Program-made: the position numbers and the translations under genes
The notes under the pieces: model-generated
What the model saw: only the letters and a program-made list of their open reading frames with translations
What the model was told of the DNA's origin: nothing
The model's database searches: none
NCBI GenBank assembly: GCA_036768485.1
Contig: JAVLUZ010000342.1
Location: 582,911-646,910, forward strand
DNA length: 64,000 nucleotides
Origin: Mermis nigrescens
Taxonomy: Eukaryota; Nematoda; Enoplea; Mermithida; Mermithidae
Direction of reading: 5' to 3'
In this document: one piece after another, positions 35,041 to 45,800 of the stretch
How positions within the stretch are numbered: position 1 is the first letter of the stretch
Layout of the letters: each line of letters begins with the position of its first letter

Positions 35041-35700
35041 AAGTAGCATTGATGAGCAATAACAAGCTGATTTAGTAGAAGTTCTATATCTAGCAAAGCA
35101 CAATGATAAATATAAAGATCTACTTAACCCTCCGATTGCCATTATCTTTTTTCAGTCGAAGTGCACCATCATGGCATAAACTCCTAGTGCATATTAAGCT
35201 ATGCTTATTAGCATTCTCTGACAGCTATTACTTTCATTTAGTGAAATTTTTTATGCTTTTTCTGTATATGTATATAATTTTCTGTGAAAATTATTTTTGA
35301 AAGAGGTATAAATAAAAAAGTATAAGAATAGGCGCCTGTTGGACATTACGCAAAAACAAGAAAAAGAAGATTTCTGTTGTTTTTTTTATTTTTTTGTTTT
35401 TTTAAATTTTTTTCATTTTTCCAACTTGAGTTTTTGTGATATCATTGTATATAGGCCCAAAAATGCCTCTTTCTTACTACTCTATAACTCCTCTCCGAGC
35501 TAAACCACCAAAAACGATGCAACCGAAGCCAAAACGGGGCTAGAAAAAGTTTTAGACACATGGATAAGGTAGAACAGTAAAAAATGCCACGAAAGTGATT
35601 CATTATGCCTCCGGCATAGGACAGGGTAAACGGAGGGAACTGCATAGATATATTTTCAAAGTATGCATGGTCTTTACCACTAAAAAGCAAATCTTCTAAT
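35041..35700. other. No gene established
   Basis: An acceptor-like 'atcttttttcag' (about 35142-35153) precedes an open frame of about 45 codons ending TGA at about 35300, with an AATAAA at about 35309. A terminal exon is conceivable, but the encoded Phe/Tyr/Leu-rich tail matches nothing I know. Confidence 0.2.
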
Positions 35701-35715
35701 GATATCCATCGAGGC

Positions 35716-36030
35716 TTTCAAGGATATTTTTGCTTCATCTAATGGAAAACCGTACAAGCTGCAAACAAACGCACAGACCGAATCACAAACAAAGAATTTC
35801 AAAAGTTTCTAAAATCTGGATCTATCGATTTTTTACGACCAGAAGCGAAATGAAGACTAGTGTGGTTGAACGTTTTAATTGCACGCTTAAAGAAAGCATG
35901 TGGCGGTATTTCACCAGGAGCAATTTGCATAAATTTATTGACGTACCCGACTTGATGAAAAATTATAATGGTTCAAAGCATCGTACTATAGGTACAAGTG
36001 TCTTGTTTAAAGAACATAATTCTGACGTTT
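35716..36030 (+). pseudogene. Polinton/Maverick-type integrase fragment, frameshifted
   Basis: One frame reads EAFKDIFASSNGKPYKLQTN and runs to a stop near 35806. The next frame continues with RFFTTRSEMKTSVVERFN, then CTLKESMWRYFTRSN and DVPDLMKNYNGSKHRTIG. The run S-x-V-V-E-R-F-N-x-T-L-K with M-W-R-Y-F and Y-N-x-S-x-H-R-x-I-G is the C-terminal half of the DDE integrase core in Polinton/Maverick and related retroviral-like integrases (family knowledge). LQTN replaces the usual LQTD, and a frameshift separates the blocks, so this is a dead fragment. The other Polinton genes are not nearby. Confidence 0.75.
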
Positions 36031-36119
36031 AAGAACAATCTTGTAGTCCACGTTCTTGAACTTCTTTCATTATTTTGGCATTAACGTGTGTCCTTACTGA
36101 CTTGAAATCTCGCTGATTA

Positions 36120-36740
36120 AAAGTAGGGTATAGCAAAGAAAAATACACTAATGGAGCAAAAAGGACGAAGATAATTGTAATTCAGCATCATGAAGGACAT
36201 AAATGGAGCGGACTAGGGAAAAGTTGCCTATGTATTTCAAATTGTAAGAATCTGCTAAAAATTAGACTACCGCTGGAAAATGCAAAAAAATCGATGTATA
36301 TTCCGCGGCTTTATGAAAAAATGTGCCTTCACAGAGCACTGTTCTCTGACTCAGAAAAGGTGGTTGTGATGCCGATATAGTATCTCATCAATATCAGATT
36401 TCTTATTCAAAATATTACAAATATTTGTTTTATCGTGAAATAACACTGTACATTAAGTCGTTTTTCATCAAAGATCGCATCTTTTCAGGTAATAATTTTT
36501 TATTTTTTTCATTTTTAATTATTTTTTTAAATTTTTATTTATTTATTTATTTATTTAATTCATTTTTTATTTTTTTATATTTAATATTTTTAAATTGTTT
36601 ATTTTTTTGACGTAGGTGCAACTTCCTTCTTCAGGCCATAGAATAAACTTCGATTTTTAGCGTTTTTAGCCTTTGTGTAATTTTTAGCAGATTTTTACAA
36701 CTTCACAAGCGTAAGTGACTTTTCCTTCTCCCAATTTAAT
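36120..36740. mobile_element. Diverged H-type TIR element
   Basis: 'actaatggagcaaaaaggacg' and 'aatcgatgtatattccgcgg' at the left are mirrored by 'gaataaacttcgatttttagcg' and 'tttttagcagattttt' at the right, as in element H (38006-43413). An (ATTT)n tract lies at about 36530-36600. Confidence 0.5.
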
Positions 36741-37383
36741 ACTCATGCTGCATTTAGTAGAAGTTCAATTACAGTTATTTTTAGCCAGAGTCTCTTAAAA
36801 ATGATTTACGACATTATTTTTGAAAATTTCAAAAAATAAATGATGAGTGAAAAATGAATTTACACAAAATTACGTATCAGGGTAATTTTTGACGTCTTAG
36901 CATAAAATCGATATTTCTTGTGGAAGTCTAAATTTTATTTAGCTGCGATATGCTAAAGTTTCCATTCTTTGCCAATTTTGTAATACGAAACTGTACTAAC
37001 GAAATTATTTTGAGAAAAGTTTTTATTCATTGCTAGCGCCTTATGTGCTTGTAGGTACTTCAGCTTTTGAGATCCGTACATCCAGCTATTGATGCAATCT
37101 TCTTGTTGGCAACAAACCTGAAAAACATATGAAACAAGAGCGAAAGAAGGTAATATTTAGGGTGGACATTGGGAATTGTTATCCGACGTGACCATGAGCA
37201 AACAAATCCTGACATGATAAGTGAAAAAAATTTATTTGCTGTGAGCTTGCATATGTAATTTTTATATGGTCGCTTTAACTTCCTCCTTGAAAAGCAGGTC
37301 ATACATATGCAAGTCAGTTTTTATGCTTCTCGATCTATTCAGCTATTAAAAACGATTTCCTCGCTCACATGTCGTTATTTAAA

Positions 37384-37390
37384 TATATAT
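37384..37390 (+). promoter_or_regulatory. TATA-like box upstream of the signal-peptide exon at 37460
   Basis: AAATATATAT stands about 75 bp before the ATG at 37460, so transcription would start near 37410-37420. A weak call in AT-rich DNA. Confidence 0.35.
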
Positions 37391-37459
37391 CACTGGATTG
37401 AACATAGGGAGAAAATAGCAGAATATAGAGATTTTTACCACCATTTGTCCGCTATCAAG

Positions 37460-37556
37460 ATGCCTTCTGTATTTTTCTGCTTCATTTTCTTAGTATCAAT
37501 GATGCTGCTCGATGTAATATGTACGAATGTAAGCAATACAGAAGGACTCGAAGCTG
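37460..37556 (+). CDS. First coding exon of an unidentified secreted or membrane protein
   Basis: The ATG at 37460 is in good context (ATCAAGATG). It begins 32 codons: a 21-22-residue hydrophobic signal peptide (MPSVFFCFIFLVSMMLLDVI, then C-T) followed by a short acidic segment with an N-glycosylation site (NVS). The exon ends at a textbook donor (GCTG|GTGAGTA) in phase 1. I chose this internal ATG rather than the upstream one at 37307 because the signal peptide starts here. No phase-matched second exon was found with confidence. The exon at 52761 (phase-1 entry) fits arithmetically but is 15 kb away across the H element. Its architecture, signal peptide then phase-1 intron, equals that of the gene at 54915. 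Confidence 0.55.
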
Positions 37557-37949
37557 GTGAGTATAAAGATGGCTGTGAATCTGCTAACAAACATTGATGT
37601 AATTCTGTTACGTTGGTATGTTTCACGTAAGTATGTATCCATGTAGGTTAGGGTATTTAAGTTTCACCGTTACCAATACAATGCAAATGCATTAATCCGA
37701 ACCAGTGAGCTAAGGGAACGAGGTCCACGCTCTAAACGCCCCCCTCCCCCAAGATTCAAAATGTCCCCAGAATTTGGTAGACTCGATAATACTTTCAAAA
37801 TGCCTTTACTTTTGTCATAAATAGATGGTGATTGGAGAAACGTCTCGAAAGAATGTTTCTTGTCCTGTCACTAATACGACACTTATTTGACCTTTAAAAT
37901 TTTTTGGATAATCGAATTATCGAACTATTGAAGTGCTGTCAAAACATAT

Positions 37950-37950
37950 G

Positions 37951-37991
<41 letters not shown>

Positions 37992-38005
37992 TATATATAT
38001 ATATA
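37950..38005. repeat. (CA)n-(TA)n compound microsatellite
   Basis: About 20 CA units and then TATATATATATA, directly abutting the left end of element H. Confidence 0.95.
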
Positions 38006-39245
38006 CTAGCATGAAAAAATGCTCCGATGGAACAAAAAAGGCAGAATATACTTGGAACAAAGAATTATCAAGGACGTAAAAGGAAGGGACTAGAAAAAGC
38101 TCCTATCTACAAATGTCACAAAATTAGCTAAGACTCAGAAATTTCCTAAACAAAGAAAAAATGAAAGTAAGTAAATCAAAGAAAAAACCTACCTGTGCCT
38201 AAAACTGCAAGATCGGCTAAAAATCAGACTTTTTCTAAGCAACGCAAAAATCGAAGTATATTCTGCGGCTGCAGAAAAAAGCAGCATCCCGTCGAACAAA
38301 GAAAAAACATTGGGCTAGATAACTGAACCACTCACTCTGCAAAAGCAGATATCGCCATAGCTGAGCAGCGCCATGTTGCAATATTTTTCTGTTTCAAAAA
38401 ATAGTAATTATGGCATGTTGGAAAAACGGCAATTTTCGACGTTCTAATTGAACACTGGTGAGTAGTAAAGCCTGACCCTTCAGCGCCTCCGTGCTTAAGC
38501 ATAGCACATGCTTAAGCATAGAGACTCCATGAGGCGCTAAGCGGTCTACAATGGGGTCATACTACTACACAAAGGCATGAAGCGTCCAACAATGCACAGT
38601 CGGTTATCCAGGACGGGCGAAACCAATTAATTTTAATTTGCATAAAAAGGTAGCAGCCTCCCCCATGCTACTGTTTTAATTTTATTTCACATCATCAGCT
38701 CGCTGCACGTTGAAGCATTGGCACGCTGTTCTATTTTTGCATGTTTTTCAAACTTCGAGTCATGTAGGTTCTATAGCTTATGAGACAAAACTTGTTATTC
38801 ATTTTATTTCTATAGCTTATGAGACAAAACTTATGTTATTCTTTCTCATCTTATTTATAGCTCATGTGGGGTGAGTGAGTACGGTTGAAAAGTAATTTAT
38901 GAATTTCTACTCTTTTTCCAGAAAAAAATTGAAAAATAAATAAATAAATATAAATAAATAAATAAATAAAAATAAGCAACGAATTTGGACATCAGGCTAT
39001 ACAACAATAATACAACACCTTAATTAATCAAAATCATAAAAAAACAAGCTAAATAAAAATTTACAGAGAATTAGCCAGGCAGCACAACATACAGCAAGTG
39101 CTCAATACAAATTTCTACAACACAACGCATTAGTACGACGCATAAAACATCATAAAACGGGTTAAACGCTTAAACGTAGAAACTCTGCCCTTGTAGGCGC
39201 GAAGCACCAAATTTCGGGTAAAAATTCTTTAGAATAGTGTACTGA

Positions 39246-39879
39246 TTATATTCTAAGCATTTTTATCCGATTTGGATAGTCTAGCAGAGCACTGCTAGAC
39301 TCTTCAAGAGATGTGACAACTTCATTATTGTCTTCTCGTTTCATCTGCTCAGCCTCAAATAGATCGGCATTTTTGCGAATCAATTTTTTAAACATGTATT
39401 TTCGACTGGCCCAAGCTGTCTCATTAGCTTCCTTTTTTCCAAATTTTAATTCATACCGGTGAAAATTATTAGCGTTTTCTATTTCTTCCCTTAATTCGCT
39501 TTCATTTGAGAGCATCTAGGAGTGAGTCATAAAAATCATAGAGAATATGGATTTTATCAACAAAACTGCTGTAAAATGGCTCGGTTTGGAGGTCTTGTAT
39601 ACTGTTCGGAAAATCTTCAAAATCTGAAGGCACGTATTTTACTAAAAAGCGCCAAAACGGGTTAGTCCAACCACTTTCGATTACAGTCTCATTTGAGCTG
39701 CTTTCAGAATCTAAAGAATTTCCATTGTTACTGCCTTCACTACTATCATCATCTGTCATTTGTTCAGACTCTGATGTATCATTCCTCTTTTGTGATATCC
39801 CATGCATGAGGTATTTGTGTCTTTTTAAAGTAAAATTATTAAGTAATTGCTTACCGCAGATTTCACAGATTTTATTCAT
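39246..39879 (-). pseudogene. C2H2 zinc-finger ORF, left palindrome arm, one frameshift
   Basis: Starts at 39879 with MNKICEICGKQLL: one C2H2 finger (C-x2-C-x12-H-x4-H, residues about 5-25), then an acidic Ser/Asp/Glu/Asn linker (about 35-65). Next comes a conserved-looking domain with WTNPFWRFLVKY and FPNSIQDL. The frame ends early (..LLDALK) at 39502 because of one extra C next to the codon that reads Asn in the other arm. The following frame (39515 to 39246) continues with ESELREEIENANN and EANETAWASRKYMFKKLI to a stop at 39246. Nuclear DNA binding is the usual role of such fingers (inference). I do not recognise the second domain. Confidence 0.65.
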
Positions 39880-40235
39880 TTTGTCAACTATTCAAGATGT
39901 GGCATTCCTTAAATAAACTTTATTGAACATCTGATTCGCGTTTACATCACATTCTTGACGTAGAAGCTCACATTCTTCACAATATTGGTCACTACCGTCA
40001 CTTCATTCAATTCTATAGCCTAGCATGCATTTTCTTCATATGCAGAACGTTAAGCCTGGTTCTGAAGCGAAAATTATCGCTGACAAAGTGCTCCAATTTT
40101 TGACAATATCTCCAAGAATCTCAATTTTGTCCGTAATATTGTCAATACAAGCTCACACAGAAAGGTGGTTTGCTAGTCAGTTGTTAGCTGATGCAACTAC
40201 AAATAGGTGATTTTTATGAAACGCGCCCAATTTTC

Positions 40236-40800
40236 AGAGGAATGTGACGATGTGATGGTTTTTGTGCAGAATGTGAGGATTTTGTGCACCTCACATTTTG
40301 CAGAAAAATCTCACATTCCAAATTGTGCACCTCACATTCTGCACAAAAACCATCACATCGTCACATTCCTCTGAAAATGTATACCAGGAGGTTCATACCT
40401 TCTCGCCCTTGGCGACTGATAAGCTAGAAGCAAACGCGCCCGATTTTCGGAGGAATGTGACGATGTGATGGTTTTTGTGCAGAATGTGAGGATTTTGTGC
40501 ACCTCACATTTTGCAGAAAAATCACATTCCAAATTGTGCACCTCACATTCTGCACAAAAACCATCACATCGTCACATTCCTCCGAAAATCAGGCGCGTTT
40601 GCTTCTAGCTTATCAGTCGCCAAGGGCGAGAAGTATGAACCTCCTGGTATACATTTTCAGAGGAATGTGACGATGTGATGGTTTTTGTGCAGAATGTGAG
40701 GTGCACAATTTGGAATGTGAGATTTTTCTGCAACATGTGAGGTGCACAAAATCCTCACATTCTGCACAAAACCATCACATCGTCACATTCCTCTGAAAAT
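40236..40800. repeat. Central hairpin cluster of the palindrome
   Basis: The block GAATGTGACGATGTGATGG followed by TTTTTGTGCAGAATGTGAGG occurs three times in each orientation, forming three local hairpins centred near 40308, 40515 and 40728. These are separated by 'cttctcgcccttggcgactg' segments. Confidence 0.9.
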
Positions 40801-41150
40801 TGGGCGCGTTTCATAAAAATCACCTATTTGTAGTTGCATCAGCTAACAACTGACTAGCAAACCACCTTTCTGTGTGAGCTTGTATTGACAATATTACGGA
40901 CAAAATTGAGATTCTTGGAGATATTGTCAAAAATTGGAGCACTTTGTCAGCGATAATTTTCGCTTCAGAACCAGGCTTAACGTTCTGCATATGAAGAAAA
41001 TGCATGCTAGGCTATAGAATTGAATGAAGTGACGGTAGTGACCAATATTGTGAAGAATGTGAGCTTCTACGTCAAGAATGTGATGTAAACGCGAATCACA
41101 TGTTCAATAAAGTTTATTTAAGGAATGCCACATCTTGAATAGTTGACGAA

Positions 41151-41780
41151 ATGAATAAAATCTGTGAAATCTGCGGTAAGCAATTACTTAATAATTTTAC
41201 TTTAAAAAGACACAAATACCTCATGCATGGGATATCACAAAAGAGGAATGATACATCAGAGTCTGAACAAATGACAGATGATGATAGTAGTGAAGGCAGT
41301 AACAATGGAAATTCTTCAGATTCTGAAAGCAGCTCAAATGAGACTGTAATCGAAAGTGGTTGGACTAACCCGTTTTGGCGCTTTTTAGTAAAATACGTGC
41401 TTTCAGATTTTGAAGATTTTCCGAACAGTATACAAGACCTCCAAACCGAGCCATTTTACAGCAGTTTTGTTGATAAAATCCATATTCTCTATGATTTTTA
41501 TGACTCACTCCTAGATGCTCTAAATGAAAGCGAATTAAGGGAAGAAATAGAAAACGCTAATAATTTTTACCGGTATGAATTAAAATTTGGAAAAAGGAAG
41601 CTAATGAGACAGCTTGGGCCAGTCGAAAATACATGTTTAAAAATTGATTCGCAAAAATGCCGATCTATTTGAGGCTGAGCAGATGAAACGAGAAGACAAT
41701 AATGAAGTTGTCACATCTGTTGAAGAGTCTAGCAGTGCTCTGCTAGACTATCCAAATCGGATAAAAATGCTTAGAATATA
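41151..41780 (+). pseudogene. C2H2 zinc-finger ORF, right palindrome arm, one different frameshift
   Basis: The mirror copy starts at 41151 and reads past the left arm's break (..LLDALNESELREE). It then loses frame at 'ggaaaaaggaagc' (about 41591), where one A is missing relative to the left arm, and stops at 41672. The left arm's continuation (..KYMFKKLI.. to ..RIKMLRI) is present here out of frame, up to TAA at about 41781. Amino-acid differences are few (for example P/L at about residue 87 and L/S at about 56). Each arm is broken at a different place, so neither encodes the full product. Confidence 0.65.
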
Positions 41781-42850
41781 ATCAGTACACTATTCTAAAG
41801 AATTTTTACCCGAAATTTGGTGCTTCGCGCCTACAAGGGCAGAGTTTCTACGTTTAAGCGTTTAACCCGTTTTATGATGTTTTATGCGTCGTACTAATGC
41901 GTTGTGTTGTAGAAATTTGTATTGAGCACTTGCTGTATGTTGTGCTGCCTGGCTAATTCTCTGTAAATTTTTATTTAGCTTGTTTTTTTATGATTTTGAT
42001 TAATTAAGGTGTTGTATTATTGTTGTATAGCCTGATGTCCAAATTCGATGCTTATTTTTATTTATTTATTTATTTTTATTTATTTATTTATTTTTCAATT
42101 TTTTTTTCTGGAAAAAGAGTAGAAATTCATAAATTACTTTTCAACCGTACTCACTCACCCCACATGAGCTATAAATAAGATGAGAATGAATAACATAAGT
42201 TTTGTCTCATAAGCTATAGAAATAAAATGAATAACAAGTTTTGTCTCATAAGCTATAGAACCTACATGACTCGAAGTTTGAAAAACATGCAAAAATAGAA
42301 CAGCGTGCCAATGCTTCAACGTGCAGCGAGCTGATGATGTGAAATAAAATTAAAACAGTAGCATGGGGGAGGCTGCTACCTTTTTATGCAAATTAAAATT
42401 AATTGGTTTCGCCCGTCCTGGATAACCGACTGTGCATTGTTGGACGCTTCATGCCTTTGTGTAGTAGTATGACCCCATTGTAGACCGCTTAGCGCCTCAT
42501 GGAGTCTCTATGCTTAAGCATGTGCTATGCTTAAGCACGGAGGCGCTGAAGGTCAGGCTTACTACTCTGGTGCATACCCCTAACCTCCCATGCCTAATGG
42601 TTATCAGTTTACATGGGCAGGAATGAAATCCGGGTGGTCTATGGGGATTAAACGCCAGAAGAGTACTGAATGGACGCATGCATTATATAGAAATCACAGT
42701 CTTTTGTTGCAGGTATCGCAAATAATCATAGGATATAACTTTTTGTAATATTTATCTAGCCACAATATCGAATAAATTAACGTTGCAAGTGATTAGCAAA
42801 AACGCAGATTTGAGATTTATTTTATAAGCTTTATATTAAGCATTGGACAC

Positions 42851-43111
42851 CATACCTAGACATAGGGGGTTTGGGGAGTATGCACCCCTAAGCAAAATAC
42901 CCAACAAGAAAACGCAAATACCCAAAAATACCTCCAAAATTCAATTTTTCAAATCTTTCTGCTCTTTTTTGGGTTTTTTTGGTAGGTACCGATAGATAGA
43001 GCTCGACAAGAAACGTTCAAAAATGGTGTTTTCTTCGCCATAGCACTATTTTTAAGGCCAATATTCCAATTTGAAAACCACCCTCAGAATTTTGGAACCG
43101 CCCACTGTATG
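42851..43111 (+). mobile_element. Diverged M-family MITE
   Basis: CATACCTAGACATAGGGGG to CCGCCCACTGTATG, flanks TTGGACAC / GTGGACAA (6 of 8). Core words 'aaaaatggtgttttcttcgcc' are retained. Confidence 0.7.
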
Positions 43112-43415
43112 GTGGACAATATGAGAAGGTTCACCTATTTTTTCAGATGCCGCAGAATATACTTCGATTTTTGCGTTGCTTAGAAAAAGTCTGATTTTTA
43201 GCAGATCTTGCAGTTTTAGGCACAGGCAGGTTTTTCTTTCATTTACTTACTTTCATTTTTTTCTTTGTTTAGGAAATTTCTGAGTCTTAGCAAATTTTGT
43301 GACATTTGTAGATAGGAGCTTTTTCTAGTCCCCTCCTTTTACGTCCTTGATAATTCTTTGTTCCAAGTATATTCTGCCTTTTTTTGTTCCATCGGAGCAT
43401 TTTTTCTTGCTAGTA

Positions 43416-44417
43416 CCCAACTTTTTGTTAACAAAAAATAGTAGTTATTCCTATCTATGTCAGTGTTGTAGCGAATGTAAGTAGGTACTTAGCAATTTAT
43501 ACTTGTATTGTGTATGTATTATAATAGGAAAAATCTACCTACAGTCGCAAAATGTGCTAAAAATCAGACTTTCTCTTAGCAACGCTAAAAATCGAATTAT
43601 ATTCTGCGGCCTCTAAAAAAGTGTCTTTTTTTAATAATGTTCGAAGTTTCAGATAAGAGTGGACGAAATCTATCAAGGTTACTTTTTTAAATTGCTGGCA
43701 CGTGATTGATAGAAAACTAAGAGGTATTGTATTTAAAGTTGTTTTATTTTGTTATGAGCATTATAGTAAGCAAAAGCAGGGGCCGATTGATTAGTGCACA
43801 CAATCGTTTCGGGCATGCTAGTGTATCTACATTTAGTCTGTTTAAAGTCAACTTACGCGTTTCCTACTGTTTTAAACCAACCATGTCTCCAATTGTCTTC
43901 GATGTTTGCTATTTCATTCAATTGGCTTAGAAGACTTAGTTTACTCAATATCATTTCCCATAGCTACTACATAGCTAACGAGCTGCTTTTTCACTCATTT
44001 TTATGGTTAAATATTTATTTTAATCTGTTGGCCGCAGAATATACATCGATTTTTAGCGTTGCTTAGAGAAAGTCTGATTTTTAGCAGATTTTGCGACTTT
44101 AAGTAGATTTTTCCTAGTCCCCTCCTTTAACATCCTTAATAATCTACAATTCCAAGTATATTCATCTTTTTTGTTCCATCAGAGCATTTTTCTTTACTAG
44201 TACCCCACTTTTAATTAGTATGATTTGAGTACATCAGTCAGTAAACACGTACAGTAACATGCCACAATAATGACAGCAGTCCAAGAACACGGAAAACAAT
44301 ACTGTTCTTAACATCAGCATTATCCTTTTCAAGATAACATTACATTATTTTAACAGATCAAAGTTTTTCAGCATTAACTTTACGCAAATATCAAGTGTAA
44401 GGAACACTAACGCTCAG
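43416..44417. other. H-type element remnants, no gene
   Basis: 'aaatcagactttctcttagc' to 'tctgcggcc' (43560-43612) is mirrored at 44030-44080 and continues to 'catcagagcatttttc' / 'tactagta' (about 44208). This outlines a second H-type element. Frames at 43727-44066 lie between and show no motif. Confidence 0.5.
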
Positions 44418-44630
44418 GGATCTAGTATACAATTTACCCGCCACCGTTTTTTAGCCAATTCAAATAAGCTACAGTGACCAACACTGTAGATTCAAATAAG
44501 CTACAGTGACCAGCACTATTTTTATTGATGCGAGTCAGAACGCGTTTGATAATTTTTGAGTAAAGTTTGGTCACTGTAGCTTATTTGAATCGGCTAAAAA
44601 ACGGCGGTGGGTAAATTGTATACTAGATCC
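44418..44630. mobile_element. Palindromic MITE, TSD ACGCTCAG
   Basis: GGATCTAGTATACAATTTAC at the left and its near-perfect mirror ending GTATACTAGATCC at the right. Inverted repeats are about 60 bp, including 'taagctacagtgacca'. A perfect 8-bp direct repeat ACGCTCAG lies at 44410-44417 and 44631-44638. Confidence 0.92.
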
Positions 44631-44689
44631 ACGCTCAGATTTGGAAGTAAAATAAATTTGTAGTACTAACTACATTTTAACAACAAATG

Positions 44690-44925
44690 ATTAGTGCAAA
44701 CTTCACACAACTATTAGGTGCAGAGAAAACTAACAGTAAGATTCTCAATTCTGATTTTACGTAGAACATTTTGAAAAAAATTAAGCTTCCGCGAGGCTCT
44801 AGAACAAGAGTTAATATGCAGTGCAAACTTTACACAACCACAGAGTTTAAAGAAAATTTCAGTCGGATTCGTAATTCTGATATTACGATCAACATTTATG
44901 AAAAAAATAAGTCTCCACAATGGCC
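44690..44925. repeat. Satellite-like units with GTGTAAA/GTGCAAACTT motif
   Basis: Two roughly 120-bp units share 'agtgcaaactt(t/c)acacaac', 'gattctcaattctgatttt' / 'gattcgtaattctgatatt' and 'acatt..gaaaaaaat'. The same motif set recurs at 46915-47945. Confidence 0.6.
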
Positions 44926-45014
44926 CAAGGACAAATAGATATCAGATGTGTAAACGTAGACTCAAGCTACGTTCACTTCGCTTACTTAACCCGAATCTCA
45001 AGCATATGCGCTCA

Positions 45015-45055
45015 CACGGGGGTTCTCGACCTTTTTAGGAGGTCGATCACCAGCC
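45015..45055 (+). mobile_element. hAT-like terminal fragment
   Basis: GGGGGTTCTCGACCTTTTTA resembles the widespread hAT terminus CAGNGGTTCTCAACCTTTTT (family knowledge). No partner end or TSD was located. Confidence 0.35.
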
Positions 45056-45429
45056 GGCGATTTGGGAGTAAGCAGCCCGGCCTATTCAAGGTAGCCCGGA
45101 CCTCTACGCACGCACCTAGTGAAACTTACTTACTCAACCCCTTTGAGATTATGTACCTAATTAGAATAAGTTCCCTGGTAAACTAATTGAGGGCTCAAAA
45201 AGATTATTATTTAACTTGTTTTGGACCGCATTCCGGTGCTTGAAAATATTAAGGGTTCCTAAGTATAGTTTAGCAAAAGGACAGAATTCAACAGCACGGA
45301 AATTCACTCGAGCCCAGCATCGTTAATTAAATAATTAATTTTTACAATATTTTTTGGACAGAAAAATTATGAAGCAATTAAGAAGCGACAGCATGGAGGA
45401 TACATGCTGCCGACCGTCGTGTTATGATA

Positions 45430-45800
45430 ATCGGGTAAAATCAAACAATGTAATTAAACAAGGGCACAAAGCCCTGCCAAAGGCATACAACTGATGCCAA
45501 TTGGCACAAACACGAATGATTAAAATAAAGCGTATGGCAAAAAGAAGCGTGCACACTACGCAGGAAAACTAAAAGACGAGTTCTGCAGCCAAGCAGATAA
45601 AAAGGTACGTACGGAGTCTGCCCACGTATGGCGACGAAAAGAAAAAAAGATACGCTCAGCGCGGAAGCTGGCGGAGAGGCTCTCAGGCTCAAAAACTAAT
45701 TGTAAAATGTAAAATCTTAAAGTGCCGCCAAAACTGCGCTCGCACGCAGTTTTAACTGACGCGGAAAGAAGAGGCGTAACAACACGAACCAAGAGATATG
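45430..45800. other. GC-richer segment of unknown nature
   Basis: Higher in G and C than its surroundings, with words such as GAAGCTGGCGGAGAGGC. A plus-strand frame of about 60 codons (Lys/Arg/Gln-rich) ends TAA at about 45754, but no splice context or homology is apparent. It may be the remnant of a mobile element. Confidence 0.3.

Larger units (their letters stand above)
38461..42566. mobile_element. 4.1-kb near-perfect palindrome with one zinc-finger ORF per arm
   Basis: The left arm reads AGTAGTAAAGCCTGACCC inward; the right arm is its mirror ending GGTCAGGCTTACTACT. Position x in the left arm corresponds to about 81030 minus x in the right arm along the whole length, with few differences. 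The centre is near 40515. Flanks CTGGTG at 38455-38460 and 42567-42572 look like a 6-bp TSD. Each arm has a C2H2 ORF, a second 61-codon frame (40025-40210, 40820-41005) and an (AAAT)n tract. Family unknown. Confidence 0.85.
38006..43413. mobile_element. Mariner-style inverted-repeat element H enclosing the palindrome
   Basis: CTAGCATGAAAAAATGCTCC at 38006 and its inverted partner ending TTTTTTCTTGCTAG at 43413, each flanked by TA. The inverted repeats run for roughly 270 bp (38006-38285, 43140-43413), sharing 'ggcagaatatacttgg' and 'tctgcggc'. It carries the 4.1-kb palindrome (38461-42566) and an M-like MITE (42851-43111). Related ends recur at 36120-36740 and 43535-44208. Confidence 0.75.

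Noticed and set aside
37307..37597. 96-aa reading starting at 37307
   Set aside because: The upstream 51 residues precede or overlap the TATA-like box and look like untranslated sequence; the signal peptide begins at the internal ATG (37460) and the frame past the donor is intronic.
45441..45792. Overlapping minus-strand ORFs of 78-83 aa
   Set aside because: GC-rich patch effect, no motif or splice context.
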